This document shows positions 56,661 to 64,000 of a DNA stretch of 64,000 nucleotides, piece by piece (positions within the stretch are counted from its first letter, which is position 1; each line of letters begins with the position of its first letter). Source of the DNA: Lachnospiraceae bacterium 28-4 (GTDB taxonomy: Bacteria; Bacillota; Clostridia; Lachnospirales; Lachnospiraceae). The position numbers and the translations under genes were made by a program. Under the pieces are notes generated by a model. The model was not told the origin of the DNA. It ran no database searches and saw only the letters and a list, made by a program, of their open reading frames with translations. The stretch is from assembly GCA_000403275.2 (NCBI GenBank), contig KE159599.1, positions 1,309,522 to 1,373,521 on the forward strand. The letters run 5' to 3'.

Positions 56661-57562
56661 TGTTTATTGCCTTAAAAACGGAGGACGGCGTTATCAAAGG
56701 AAAGCTTTCTTTCTGCTGCAGGATGCTGAACGTGACACGGCAGGGGTTTTATAAATATCTGGCAGACAAAGACCGTCCGTGGAAATATGAGGATTTGGCC
56801 GACGCCATGCGGGCAATTGTGGCAGAAGATGTATGCAATGGCACTTATGGAAGAATCCGTATGTATCAGGCGCTTCTGTTGAAACAGCCGGAAGGCATCC
56901 GCATACCTGGGGGGCGGACAGTTTACCGCGTCATGGAGGAAATCGGACTCAGCCACCGCCCAAAGCGCAGACCAAACGGGATTACAAAAGCTGACCGTCA
57001 GGCGCGCAAATCTGATAACCTGCTGAAACGGGATTTCACGTCCGCAGAACCATTCAAAAAATGCGTCACGGGCATAACCGAAATCAAAGCAAAAGACGGG
57101 AAACTCTATGTGTCTGCCATATTTGACTGTTTTGACGCGGCAGTTCTGGGACTGGCAACGGACACGAACATGAAAGCGGCGCTGTGCAGACAGACGCTTG
57201 AGAACGCTGTCCGCTCCTATCCGGCGCTCCGGGAAGCCGTGGTCCATTCAGACCGCGGAACGCAGTACACCAGCAGAACCTATCGTAAAGCTGTTCAAAA
57301 ATACGGAATTTTTCAAAGCATGAACAGCGGGGGAGGACGCTGCCATGACAATGCCCGCTGCGAGAGCATGTGGGCGCGGATGAAAGAGGAACTCCTCTAT
57401 GGGCGTTACCATACTGAGGAAATGGACATAGAGGAACTGAAAACCCTCATTTGGAGATACTTCATCAGCTATTGGAACAATAGGAGGATATGCTCTTCCA
57501 ATGAGGGACTCCCTCCTATGGTCAAACGACAGAGATATTATGAATCTCTAGATGCTGCTTAG
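56657..57562 (+). CDS. IS3-family transposase OrfB, first catalytic Asp replaced
   Basis: Integrase-core (rve) subunit of 301 residues. HTH_21-type region NGTYGRIRMYQALL, then the DDE domain. The second Asp (VVHSDRGTQYTS) and the Glu (DNARCESMWARMKEE) are intact. The first catalytic Asp, expected in a VTDITE motif, is Gly (CVTGITEIKAKDGK; codon GGC instead of GAC). The reading frame is otherwise complete, so the protein is made but probably cannot cut DNA. It can be translated alone or as an OrfAB frameshift product. Confidence 0.88.
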   Translation: MMFIALKTEDGVIKGKLSFCCRMLNVTRQGFYKYLADKDRPWKYEDLADAMRAIVAEDVCNGTYGRIRMYQALLLKQPEGIRIPGGRTVYRVMEEIGLSHRPKRRPNGITKADRQARKSDNLLKRDFTSAEPFKKCVTGITEIKAKDGKLYVSAIFDCFDAAVLGLATDTNMKAALCRQTLENAVRSYPALREAVVHSDRGTQYTSRTYRKAVQKYGIFQSMNSGGGRCHDNARCESMWARMKEELLYGRYHTEEMDIEELKTLIWRYFISYWNNRRICSSNEGLPPMVKRQRYYESLDAA

Positions 57563-57602
57563 GCATGAATATCCTTGTAAAAAAAGTGTCAACCAATATT
57601 GA

Positions 57603-58077
57603 CAATATCATATAATCACAGGTCCGACCGGTGCTGGCAAAACCTATCTTTCATGTGCGTTGGGAATTGAGGCATGCAAAAAAAACTTACAGGGTTTTCT
57701 ACATCCGAATGCCTGATTTAATGCGCAATTTTGAGGACAGGAGGGAGGCCCTTAAAGAGTTGACCCGTTACAGGAAGAGATTGGGTAACTACAACATCCT
57801 CATAATCGACGAGTGGCTGAACTACAAGCTTAACGAGAGAGATGCAAAGATGCTCTATGAATTGTTTGAGCAGAGAAGTGGAAACAATTCTACCATCTTT
57901 GTCGGACAATTTCCTGTGTCAGAATGGCATGACAGGCTGGGAGGCGGAACACAGGCTGATTCTATAATGGACAGGATTGTTCATAACGCATATGAGATTC
58001 CGAGCAGCGAAACGAATCTCAGGAAGATATACGATTCCAAAAAGCTTGCTAATCTTAAGGCCGAGATTGAGAAATAG
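57603..58077 (+). pseudogene. istB remnant (IS21 helper ATPase), 5' lost and frameshifted
   Basis: Starts in the middle of the Walker A segment (ITGPTGAGKTYLSCALGIEA), then shifts frame in a run of eight A residues near 57677. It continues as TYRVFYIRMPDLMRNFEDRR and the rest of a typical IstB C-terminus (IIDEWLNYKL, GQFPVSEWHDRLGGGTQADS). One A too many explains the shift. Upstream parts and istA are missing, replaced by the IS3 orfAB. Confidence 0.88.
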
Positions 58078-58181
58078 GCACTTGTAAAACCTGTAAAAAA
58101 AGTTGGAGCTGTGAGCTCATGCCCATGGCTCCATTACTATATCTTGTGTTTGTGATGGCTCTCAAGTGTTAAAATCCTAGG

Positions 58182-58228
58182 TGGCTCTCAAGCGATAAAA
58201 CGGTGGCTCCGAAGCGTTAGAATATTCA
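58182..58228 (-). repeat. Right terminal inverted repeat of the IS21-like element
   Basis: Partner of 56192-56238. Its last bases create the TGA that ends the truncated relaxase reading frame. Confidence 0.9.
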
Positions 58229-59233
58229 CATAGTCGCCTGCACTTTATTGTAGTCGGCAACCGTACCTTTCAGTTTCCCTCTGGAAGTCCAACCGGCACG
58301 TTCCCCGCTCCGCTGTTCCAGATACTGAAAAAGCAGCTCCGGGAGTGTCGGCTCCCTGGCCTGCTCCAACGCTTCCAGCAGCACGGCCTTTTTCTCCTTT
58401 AAATCGGCAATCCAGCCTTTCAGGTGGCGCACCATCTGGCGGATGGACTGCATGAGGGAGTTGGCGGATTTGATGTCCCGGTTCAGGTTGCCGATGTTGG
58501 TCTGGATTCCTTTCTTCTCCATCTGGTAGGCGGCTGGCCCCATGTGGACGGTGGGGATTTTATCAATCCCCTGTCGGGCATAGGAGCGCAGGTCAAGGCG
58601 TTCCGGGCGGCCATTTGCTTCCAGATAGCGGTTCGCTGTGTCCGCCCATCCCTGCCGCCAGATTTCGGCATACTTCCGGTCGTTCCAGTCCACGGTGTTC
58701 TCCTTGTGGCTTTTCCATCTGCCGGACGGGAGCCGGATTCTTTCGCCGTTCCCGTCAAGGTCGTATACCTTGCGGCTCTTGGGGAGCCATTTCCCTTTTT
58801 CGTCCATCGCCCGCATGGTGAGCAGGATATGGGCGTGTGGGTTGCCGTCCCCCTTGTCGTGGATGGCAAAGTCGGCAATCATGCCCTTGGAAACAAAAAA
58901 CTCCCGGCAGTAGTCACGGATAAGGTCGGCGTACTGTCCCGGCGGGATTTCCCTTGGGATGGCAAGCACGAACCTCCGGGCAAGCTGGGAGTTCCATTGT
59001 TTTTCCTGCGCTTCGGCAGAGTTCCATAGGGTGTTGCGGTCTGCAAACTCCGGCGGCGCATGGGGCGGGAGCATGATTTCCTTATGGGTAACTTCGTTTT
59101 TGTAGGGATAGTATTTCTGCTCCTGGTCGTATTCAGAGAACAGCTTCTCGCCGCTCTGGTAGGCGGCGGCAGAAACAGCGGATTCGTTATTACTCCGTTT
59201 GATGATGGTTATTTTACAATGTGGGCATGGCAA
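58226..59233 (-). CDS. MobA/MobL relaxase, C-terminally truncated by the IS
   Basis: Relaxase of mobilizable plasmids and elements; nicks oriT to start transfer. The N-terminus is MPCPHCKITIIKRSNNESAV with AAYQSGEKLFSEYD. The metal-binding HUH-type motif is NPHAHILLTMRAMD, and RKVYDLDGNGERIRLPSGRW and VHMGPAAYQMEKKGI are family-typical. The reading frame ends at codon 335 in a TGA formed by the last bases of the IS terminal repeat, so the C-terminal part is lost. The relaxase domain itself is complete and might still function. AGGAGG lies upstream of the ATG. Confidence 0.88.
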   Translation of the reverse strand: MPCPHCKITIIKRSNNESAVSAAAYQSGEKLFSEYDQEQKYYPYKNEVTHKEIMLPPHAPPEFADRNTLWNSAEAQEKQWNSQLARRFVLAIPREIPPGQYADLIRDYCREFFVSKGMIADFAIHDKGDGNPHAHILLTMRAMDEKGKWLPKSRKVYDLDGNGERIRLPSGRWKSHKENTVDWNDRKYAEIWRQGWADTANRYLEANGRPERLDLRSYARQGIDKIPTVHMGPAAYQMEKKGIQTNIGNLNRDIKSANSLMQSIRQMVRHLKGWIADLKEKKAVLLEALEQAREPTLPELLFQYLEQRSGERAGWTSRGKLKGTVADYNKVQATM

Positions 59234-59370
59234 GTGTGCGCCCTCCTTTCTCCCGGATTCCGGGCAAAAAAAGAGCAGGATACCTTTTCAGATTTCCTGC
59301 TTGGGTGTGCCGCTGATGGACGGTGAATTATTCAGTTTTTTGATAGACTGTCAGTTCGTCAAACCGGAAT

Positions 59371-59901
59371 TTATCTCGCTTCATATCTACAATATCTTCC
59401 CATTGTAACTATATCTCCACCATTACATTCATAGGGTACTTCCTTTATAAATTCAAACCCTAATTTTTGAAGAACATAACCTGATGCCGAATTTTCTATC
59501 GCATACGTTGTACTGATTTCTTTTATTTTCATCACTTTAACTGCGTACTTCATAACTGCACTCATAGCTTCGGTCGCATATCCGTTACTCCAAAACTTCT
59601 TTCCCAAATTGTAAGAAATATCCCAATGTCCCTCTTCATCATTGAAAAAAATCAAACAAGTTCCTATTATTTCGTTTGTACTTTTCAAAACGATAATCCA
59701 TCTATTCCACTTGTCATTTTCCAAATTTCCAAGTTCAAATTTCACAAAGCCTTTTGCTTCGTTTATGTCATCACTTGCTTTCCACCACATATACTTTGAT
59801 ACATTTTCATCTTGCATCCAACAGCTAAAAATCGCTTCTGTATCGTCTGAATGGATTTCTCTTAAAATCAATCTATCTGTTTCTAACTTAGGCGTAATCA
59901 T
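59371..59901 (-). CDS. GNAT-family acetyltransferase (RimJ/RimL type)
   Basis: N-acetyltransferase of 176 residues from the ATG at 59901 behind GGAGGGA. The RimJ/RimL-like start is LETDRLILREIHSDDTEAIF. The acetyl-CoA loop appears as YNLGKKFWSNGYATEAMSAV, with IENSASGYVLQKLGFEF near the C-terminus. The substrate is unknown; RimJ/RimL-like enzymes in mobile DNA sometimes modify antibiotics or ribosomal proteins. The gene is A/T-richer than the relaxase and the RIT genes, so it probably has a separate origin. The long upstream frame runs into the RIT terminal repeat and is not coding. Confidence 0.88.
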   Translation of the reverse strand: MITPKLETDRLILREIHSDDTEAIFSCWMQDENVSKYMWWKASDDINEAKGFVKFELGNLENDKWNRWIIVLKSTNEIIGTCLIFFNDEEGHWDISYNLGKKFWSNGYATEAMSAVMKYAVKVMKIKEISTTYAIENSASGYVLQKLGFEFIKEVPYECNGGDIVTMGRYCRYEAR

Positions 59902-60113
59902 GTTTCCCTCCGTCAATTCCGATTTGTCGCTGGCTCTATTATACAGCTTTAACTTGCTAAATGGAATACCTTTTCTGAAAGATTTTCGGGTGGCAAGCCC
60001 ATAAAGGGGTAGTTGGCGAAGCCAGCGCAGGGGAAGGGTAGCGTCCCCTGTGATGATTGGAGCAGATTGAAAATCTACGGAAATCATCCGCTGTCCGCAG
60101 GACGCTCCCGGCA

Positions 60114-60156
60114 GGGCGCAATGCACCACTTTCCTAAGTGGTGTATAATTGCGCCC
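60114..60156. repeat. Hairpin abutting the RIT left end
   Basis: GGGCGCAAT..CACCACTT-tcct-AAGTGGTG..ATTGCGCCC. Its last six bases are also the first arm of the RIT core site, so the hairpin and the core site compete. Confidence 0.7.
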
Positions 60157-60180
60157 TATCCGAGTTCTTGGATAGGGCGC
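60151..60180 (+). other. RIT left core site (att-like)
   Basis: 11-bp arms GCGCCCTATCC / GGATAGGGCGC around the 8-bp asymmetric centre GAGTTCTT. Identical to 63379-63408 and in the same orientation. The arm-spacer-arm form is that of tyrosine recombinase crossover sites. Confidence 0.65.
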
Positions 60181-60269
60181 ATTATCCGAGATAATCAATT
60201 ATCCGAGGAAACTCTCAAAACCGCCAGCATAAAAGGCTTTCAGAGAAGTTGCCTCGGATAATGTAAGAA

Positions 60270-61298
60270 CTATTTCAGGAAGTCAGGGAGCTGATGCTCT
60301 TTCTTTTGTGTAATAGGATTTTCTTTTTGATGGGAAAACCACTTTTCGTTCCAATCCCGGATATGCCTGTTTACGGTTCCCTGTGAAAGTTCAGCATACC
60401 GTTCTGTTGTGGAGATCGAGGAATGTCCGAGGAAATTTTTGATTGCCATAATTGGTACCCCGGCTTCCAACATATGTGTGGCGGTCGTATGCCTCATGGT
60501 GTGCGGGGTGTAGCGTTTTTCAAGGAACATTTCCGGATGCCCTGCTCTTGCGAGCATGATATATTTTTTATAAATCTCCTCAATACAGGAAATGCTCATC
60601 TGCGGATGGGTCTGGCTGGAAAAGATGTAGGCCTCCAACCGACCGGCCTTTCCCGTTTCCTCCAGATATCGTTCCAGGAGAGTTCCGCTAGGCCTTGCAA
60701 TCACGATCCTCCGGGTTTTGTTTCCCTTTCCAGTAATTGTAAGCTTATAGAGGTTTTTCTCGGCCAGGAAGTCCCTGACTTTGAGATCGCAGATTTCCTG
60801 TGCCCTGGCTCCGCTGGCATACATCAGGTTCAAAAGGACCTGGTCACGGAAGCCCATCCGTTTCCCGGGTTCAGGAAGCCGGAGCAGGATTGAAACTTCA
60901 TCAAGCGTAAAGGTGGTCCTCGGCTGGACGGCCTCTTTTTTTACAGGCACTCTTTTCACCGCATTTGCAAACACAGTCGCTGCTTCAAAATTCCTGTTCT
61001 GTGCGTAACCGGCAAAAGAGGCCAATGCTGAAAGCCTGAGATTCCTTGTGGATACTGAGCATCCCCGTTCTGCTTCGATCCATTTCAGGAAGCCGTCAAT
61101 AGTCTCGAAATTCAAATCCCGGAAGAGGATTTCACCAGCATTTTTCTTCTTTTCCTGATAAACATACTGGAACAAAAGGCGGAAGGTATGTTTATAGGAT
61201 CTCGTGGTATTAGGGGAAAGCCCTGACGAGAGCGGCATATATTCCGTAAAAAACTGTTCCAGGAGGAGCATGAATTCAGGAAGTTTATTTTTCCTCAT
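60270..61298 (-). CDS. ritC: Tyrosine recombinase RitC of the RIT element
   Basis: Third recombinase of the trio, 342 residues. Start at ATG 61298 behind GGAGG, overlapping ritB by 14 bp. The N-terminal SAM-like core-binding domain includes LSPNTTRSYKHTFRLLFQYV. Catalytic residues: Arg in MYASGARAQEI, Lys in TGKGNKTRRI, His-x-x-Arg in TPHTMRHTTATHM, His in LGHSSISTTERY with the nucleophilic Tyr. The protein is complete and should be active. The ritA-ritB-ritC order and overlaps are those of known RIT elements. Confidence 0.9.
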   Translation of the reverse strand: MRKNKLPEFMLLLEQFFTEYMPLSSGLSPNTTRSYKHTFRLLFQYVYQEKKKNAGEILFRDLNFETIDGFLKWIEAERGCSVSTRNLRLSALASFAGYAQNRNFEAATVFANAVKRVPVKKEAVQPRTTFTLDEVSILLRLPEPGKRMGFRDQVLLNLMYASGARAQEICDLKVRDFLAEKNLYKLTITGKGNKTRRIVIARPSGTLLERYLEETGKAGRLEAYIFSSQTHPQMSISCIEEIYKKYIMLARAGHPEMFLEKRYTPHTMRHTTATHMLEAGVPIMAIKNFLGHSSISTTERYAELSQGTVNRHIRDWNEKWFSHQKENPITQKKEHQLPDFLK

Positions 61299-62274
61299 AC
61301 GCCACCTCCGTGAATACGCCAGCGGCATAATCTTCAAACAGCTCCGTATATTCAGGGAACATATCACCACTGAATTTCAGATATTTCTCCGTTTCGTCCA
61401 TGTCATGGTGTCCAAGATAGACTGACAGGAAAGGAACAGAGTTATCTGTCGGGTGTCCGTTTTTCTCTGCCTGCGCAAATGAATGGATGGCAAAATAGTG
61501 ACGGAAGCAATGAAGGCACTGCCCTCTGGAATGGGATTTTTCCTGTACATACAGGCCGGTTTCCCGCAAGAGGTTCCTAAACCGAAAATCAAAGGTTCCT
61601 TTACTGACGGAAAACTCTTGGCCCCTGGCTGCCGGGAACAGACAGCTTTCCGGTTCTGTTTTGATCCCCATAGCAATGCAGTATCTTTCCAGCATCTCTG
61701 TCAATGTCCTGTCCATTGGAACAACACGCTGTTTGTTGTTCTTGGCATGGCGGATCAGGATGGTCCCATTGCGGAAATTTATATCTTTTACCCTGGCGGC
61801 AAGCGGTTCTCCCAGGCGGAACCCGCACCCAAGGAGCATCCGGAGCAGCATACAGAACTCCATGTCCGTCCGGCGGGTTTTCGGGTCTGTATGCCTGTTG
61901 GCCCAGCTGTCGGCGCAGGACAGAAGCGTTTGGATTTCCCTGTCCGAAAAAATATATGGGACATAGCTGTCTGATGTTTTGGGGCAGGCGGGCATGAAAA
62001 CACTGTACCCCTTGTATTGAAGGTACCGCAAAAATTTGCGGAGATAGCTTACCTTATCGCTGACCGTTTTGGGCGCGTTTATCTGCTGGAGTTCCCTGAT
62101 CCAGTGATTGATGGCTGTTTCCGTAACCCTGTCGGCGTTTTCTGCCACCAGCAGTGAATCGAACGAAAGAAGGGTTCTGCGTGTACTCCGCAAAGTATCA
62201 TCGCTGACAGTCCCCTGGCTGATTTCCAGATATTCTGCAAGCTCATGTTTGAAAACCGACTGGAACTGTGTCAT
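61285..62274 (-). CDS. ritB: Tyrosine recombinase RitB of the RIT element
   Basis: Second recombinase, 329 residues, ATG at 62274 overlapping the ritA stop (ATGA). N-terminal domain about 1-105. Catalytic Arg in GCGFRLGEPLAARVKDI, Lys region RHAKNNKQRVVPMD, His-x-x-Arg in LHCFRHYFAIHSFA, and LGHHDMDETEKYL with the nucleophilic Tyr. An insertion between catalytic boxes (ESCLFPAARGQEFSVSKG) is typical for this branch. All key residues are present. Confidence 0.9.
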   Translation of the reverse strand: MTQFQSVFKHELAEYLEISQGTVSDDTLRSTRRTLLSFDSLLVAENADRVTETAINHWIRELQQINAPKTVSDKVSYLRKFLRYLQYKGYSVFMPACPKTSDSYVPYIFSDREIQTLLSCADSWANRHTDPKTRRTDMEFCMLLRMLLGCGFRLGEPLAARVKDINFRNGTILIRHAKNNKQRVVPMDRTLTEMLERYCIAMGIKTEPESCLFPAARGQEFSVSKGTFDFRFRNLLRETGLYVQEKSHSRGQCLHCFRHYFAIHSFAQAEKNGHPTDNSVPFLSVYLGHHDMDETEKYLKFSGDMFPEYTELFEDYAAGVFTEVAYEEK

Positions 62275-63242
62275 GACAGGCGCCACCTCCCCTCCAGAAA
62301 AGCAGCAAATGTACCTGTCGCCTCCATGACCGGGAGGGCGTAGTTCCGCAGCTGCTCCACATCCAGACTGACATAGGATTGGATGGCGTTCTGGTCTGTA
62401 TGCCCAAGGGCTTTCCTTACCGCCTCATAAGGGATGTTGTCATTGACCATGGAACTTGCCAGGGACGACCGGAAAGCATGTGCGCCCTGTTTGCGTCCCG
62501 CCGGATCAATTCCAGCTGCCATAATGGCAGTCCTGACGATCTTGGTGATTGCCTGCACAGAGATATGGCTGTAAGGGGGAACGATGCGGAGAAATACATA
62601 CGGGCTGTCATAGCAGGCCCGTTCTTCCTCTAAATACTGTTTCAGGGCGGCCTTTACATCCGGGACCATGGGAAGTTCAATGTCAACGCCGGTTTTGTGC
62701 TGTGTAAGCAGAATCAGGTTCCTGCCAAAATCCAGTTCCCGGAATGTCATGGATGAGATGTCCCCGCTCCTGATCCCCAGCCGTGTCGCAAGAAGCAGCA
62801 CTGCGTAATCTCGCTTTCCATGTGGGGAGTCCCGGCCTACGCTATTTTCAATTTTCAGGATTTCTTCTATTGTATAAACAGAAGGGTACGGCTGCGGCCT
62901 CTTGAAAAGAGGAACGATGCCGCTGTAATCCCTGTCGGTATGTCTGGCCTGATATGCATATCTGAGGAATGTCCGGATGTGTGAAAGGTACCATTTGCTG
63001 CTGACCATTAAACACGCGGCTCCTACATTTTGGGCGTTCATTGCCTGCGGCGCTGCGCAGCCTGTATCAGCCAGGGCGGATAAAAAGTAGTGCCCAATCT
63101 TATCGTGAAGATGGATGCTGCTTTCCTGAAGTCCCTTGCGTTTCCCGTCTTCAAGGTACTCCGCTAAAAGAGCCTCCATTTCCGGATTCAATTCGTGGTA
63201 TCCGCATGGCACTGTGTTGGTTTCCCTTGTATGGTAACCCAT
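62271..63242 (-). CDS. ritA: Tyrosine recombinase RitA of the RIT element
   Basis: First recombinase, 323 residues, ATG at 63242 behind AGGAGG. Core-binding domain about 20-125. Catalytic Arg in ATRLGIRSGDISSM, Lys in LTQHKTGVDIELP, His-x-x-Arg in GAHAFRSSLASSM and LGHTDQNAIQSYVSLD with the Tyr. The promoter must lie between 63242 and the right terminal repeat. Translational coupling of all three genes implies fixed stoichiometry, in line with the model that the three proteins act together. Confidence 0.9.
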   Translation of the reverse strand: MGYHTRETNTVPCGYHELNPEMEALLAEYLEDGKRKGLQESSIHLHDKIGHYFLSALADTGCAAPQAMNAQNVGAACLMVSSKWYLSHIRTFLRYAYQARHTDRDYSGIVPLFKRPQPYPSVYTIEEILKIENSVGRDSPHGKRDYAVLLLATRLGIRSGDISSMTFRELDFGRNLILLTQHKTGVDIELPMVPDVKAALKQYLEEERACYDSPYVFLRIVPPYSHISVQAITKIVRTAIMAAGIDPAGRKQGAHAFRSSLASSMVNDNIPYEAVRKALGHTDQNAIQSYVSLDVEQLRNYALPVMEATGTFAAFLEGRWRLS

Positions 63243-63378
63243 AGTTAAAACCTCCTGTTTGATAGCTTTAACTGTACTATGCCCATGTGGATAAATTTTA
63301 TCCGAGATTTTTTGCATGAACCCCCGCATACAAAAGGTTTTTAAGAATTTCCTCGGATAATTAAAAATCTCGGATAAT

Positions 63379-63408
63379 GCGCCCTATCCGAGTTCTTGGA
63401 TAGGGCGC
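63379..63408 (+). other. RIT right core site (att-like)
   Basis: Identical 30-bp copy of 60151-60180, in direct orientation although the surrounding terminal repeats are inverted. Confidence 0.65.
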
Positions 63409-63445
63409 ATTTATACAGCTTGTGATGTTTCGTTATAACTTGCCG

Positions 63446-63548
63446 GTTATTTCAATTCGGGCTCCTACATGGGAAACAACTGACAGTTCTAGTTTCCACG
63501 TCATGCATCAGCCGTTATTTTAATCTACGCTCCCGCGAAGGGAGCGAC
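63446..63548 (-). CRISPR. Two-repeat CRISPR remnant, type I-C-like repeat
   Basis: Minus strand: a 35-nt segment at 63548-63514 begins GTCGCTCCCTTCGCGGGAGC and ends GATTAAAATAAC, with the hairpin CGCTCCC-ttcgc-GGGAGCG characteristic of type I-C repeats. A 33-nt spacer (63513-63481) follows, then a second 35-nt copy (63480-63446) with 22 of 35 identities that ends AATTGAAATAAC, as expected for a degenerate leader-distal repeat. No cas genes and no further repeats are in the window. Confidence 0.5.
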
Positions 63549-63577
63549 CACTTTCCCGAAGTATTCTGCTTCCATTC

Positions 63578-63881
63578 CTAACGAACGAAAAAATGATTCA
63601 CCCTGAATTTTACTTTCATCGCCTCCTTTCTGCAAGTCCCAGGAAGAATTCCATGGTAAATTCCGGCGAGGCATCCGTATTCCCTCTGTTCCTCATCTCT
63701 TTGCCAATCTGGATCATATCCCCGGCAGTCAAATTTTCCAATCCGCTTAAATCCACCTCGGAAACTGTCTGCCTTCAAATTCATAATTTTTAGAAAGCGT
63801 TATCTTCATAAAATCATCTTTGCTGATTTCCTCTCCCGTTACTTTTGCTTCTTCATTCATTGTCTCTTTTTCTTTTTCCAT
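63578..63881 (-). pseudogene. Decayed phage tail assembly chaperone gene
   Basis: From the ATG at 63881 the frame reads MEKEKETMNEEAKVTGEEIS, then MKITLSKNYEFEG, and then stops. One frame over it continues TVSEVDLSGLENLTAGDMIQ and PEFTMEFFLGLAERR, and in a third frame ends AMKVKFRVNHFF. The pieces together resemble a phage tail assembly chaperone (TAC), which normally reads LSKP..FEGK..SEIDLSGLE and ends KVKNRV..FF. At least two frameshifts and probably an internal deletion make it non-functional. It marks a prophage remnant next to the RIT element. Confidence 0.5.
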
Positions 63882-63906
63882 TTTTCTTCTCTTTTTTTAA
63901 TTTTTA

Positions 63907-64000
63907 TTACTCAAACTTCCCACACCAGTTGGTGTGCTGAACCTTGCTACGAAAATAAAGTTCATAGCCAGGAATTGAACCTTGACAACAAATGTTTTCA
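63907..64000 (-). CDS. C-terminal end of an unidentified protein, cut by window edge
   Basis: An open frame enters from the right edge and stops at 63907; its last residues are YFRSKVQHTNWCGKFE. It ends 25 bp before the TAC-like pseudogene, as an upstream tail gene would, but only about 30 residues are visible and no family can be named. Confidence 0.25.
   Translation of the reverse strand, partial: ENICCQGSIPGYELYFRSKVQHTNWCGKFE

Larger units (their letters stand above)
60142..63417 (-). mobile_element. RIT (recombinase in trio) element
   Basis: Three overlapping tyrosine recombinase genes between terminal inverted repeats of about 80 bp (60142-60222 and 63336-63417, roughly 85% identical by eye). 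Each end carries TTATCCGAG-type 9-mers: left 60182, 60199 and inverted at 60253; right mirrored at 63369, 63352 and inverted at 63298. The spacings (17 bp between starts, then 45 bp between sites) are identical at both ends. A 30-bp near-palindrome at each end (60151-60180, 63379-63408) is in direct orientation. No cargo gene is present. Confidence 0.88.

Noticed and set aside
58078..58181. Small gene between the istB remnant and the IS right end
   Set aside because: Only short frames without ribosome sites; the segment consists of IS21 end repeats (CTTGAGAGCCA copies).
59234..59370. Possible small gene or oriT upstream of the relaxase
   Set aside because: No clear coding frame. Short inverted repeats are present but none could be matched to a known oriT nick region by eye.
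59902..60198. Upstream extension of the GNAT gene by 99 codons
   Set aside because: The extra part runs through the hairpin and the RIT terminal repeat, while a strong ribosome site and RimJ/RimL-type start lie at 59901.
63940..63990. GGTTCAATTCC with flanking partial pairing on the minus strand, like a tRNA T-arm
   Set aside because: Only four of five stem pairs form, and the acceptor partner would lie outside the window. The segment also lies in an open frame that ends at 63907.

Overview
The window looks like chromosome from a spore-forming, strictly anaerobic Clostridia bacterium of the Lachnospiraceae type. Evidence: the conserved Firmicutes cluster mazG-hup-rqcP-yabP-yabQ-divIC-spoIIE-tilS-hpt-ftsH, a CotS-family spore coat kinase, pyruvate:ferredoxin oxidoreductase, a flavo-diiron protein, reverse rubrerythrin with a PerR/Fur regulator, rubredoxin, and many PTS/GH1 genes. 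There are no rRNA genes and no convincing tRNA genes. This assignment is inference from gene content; no database was searched.

Layout. 1-1862: 5' part of a GH13 alpha-glucan hydrolase, cut by the window edge. 2143-14098 (minus): the division/sporulation/housekeeping cluster, with PEGA, CotS-like and CCA-adding genes. 14121-15317: acetate kinase, followed by 930 bp without genes that holds two large palindromic elements (15423-15880 and 16028-16184). 16249-23606 (plus): PFOR, flavo-diiron protein, chemoreceptor and FMN-binding lipoprotein. 23693-34502 (minus): prolyl-tRNA synthetase, a redox-domain/EAL fusion, MIF-like protein, O-antigen-ligase-like protein, AI-2E family permease, RluA, an MqsR-like/Panacea toxin-antitoxin pair and a two-component system. 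34728-38290: peroxide and redox defence (PerR, rubrerythrin, rubredoxin), BrnTA, a hydrolase and a UDG-like protein. 38374-48827 (minus): a beta-glucoside PTS operon (IIA-IIC-GH1-GH1-IIB) with a LevR-type regulator upstream. 48890-53984 (minus): ABC transporter plus two-component system. 54198-55547: glucose-6-phosphate isomerase.

From 55692 to the right edge the DNA is a patchwork of mobile elements. A third GH1 gene is cut at 56191 by an IS21-like element (47-bp terminal repeats) that has lost istA and most of istB and carries an IS3-family orfAB whose first catalytic Asp is Gly. The other end of the IS truncates a MobA/MobL relaxase, so the IS sits on a junction between chromosome and a mobilizable element. 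Next come a GNAT acetyltransferase and a complete 'recombinase in trio' (RIT) element: three overlapping tyrosine recombinases between about 80-bp terminal inverted repeats with exactly mirrored recombinase-type sites and a 30-bp core in direct orientation at both ends. To its right are a two-repeat remnant resembling the end of a type I-C CRISPR array and a decayed phage tail gene.

The best candidates for something under-described are the RIT element with its end architecture, the giant palindrome upstream of ackA, the hybrid MqsA-zinc/Panacea antitoxin system, and the SpoIIE without a membrane domain behind a 21-bp-spaced Spo0A-type promoter.
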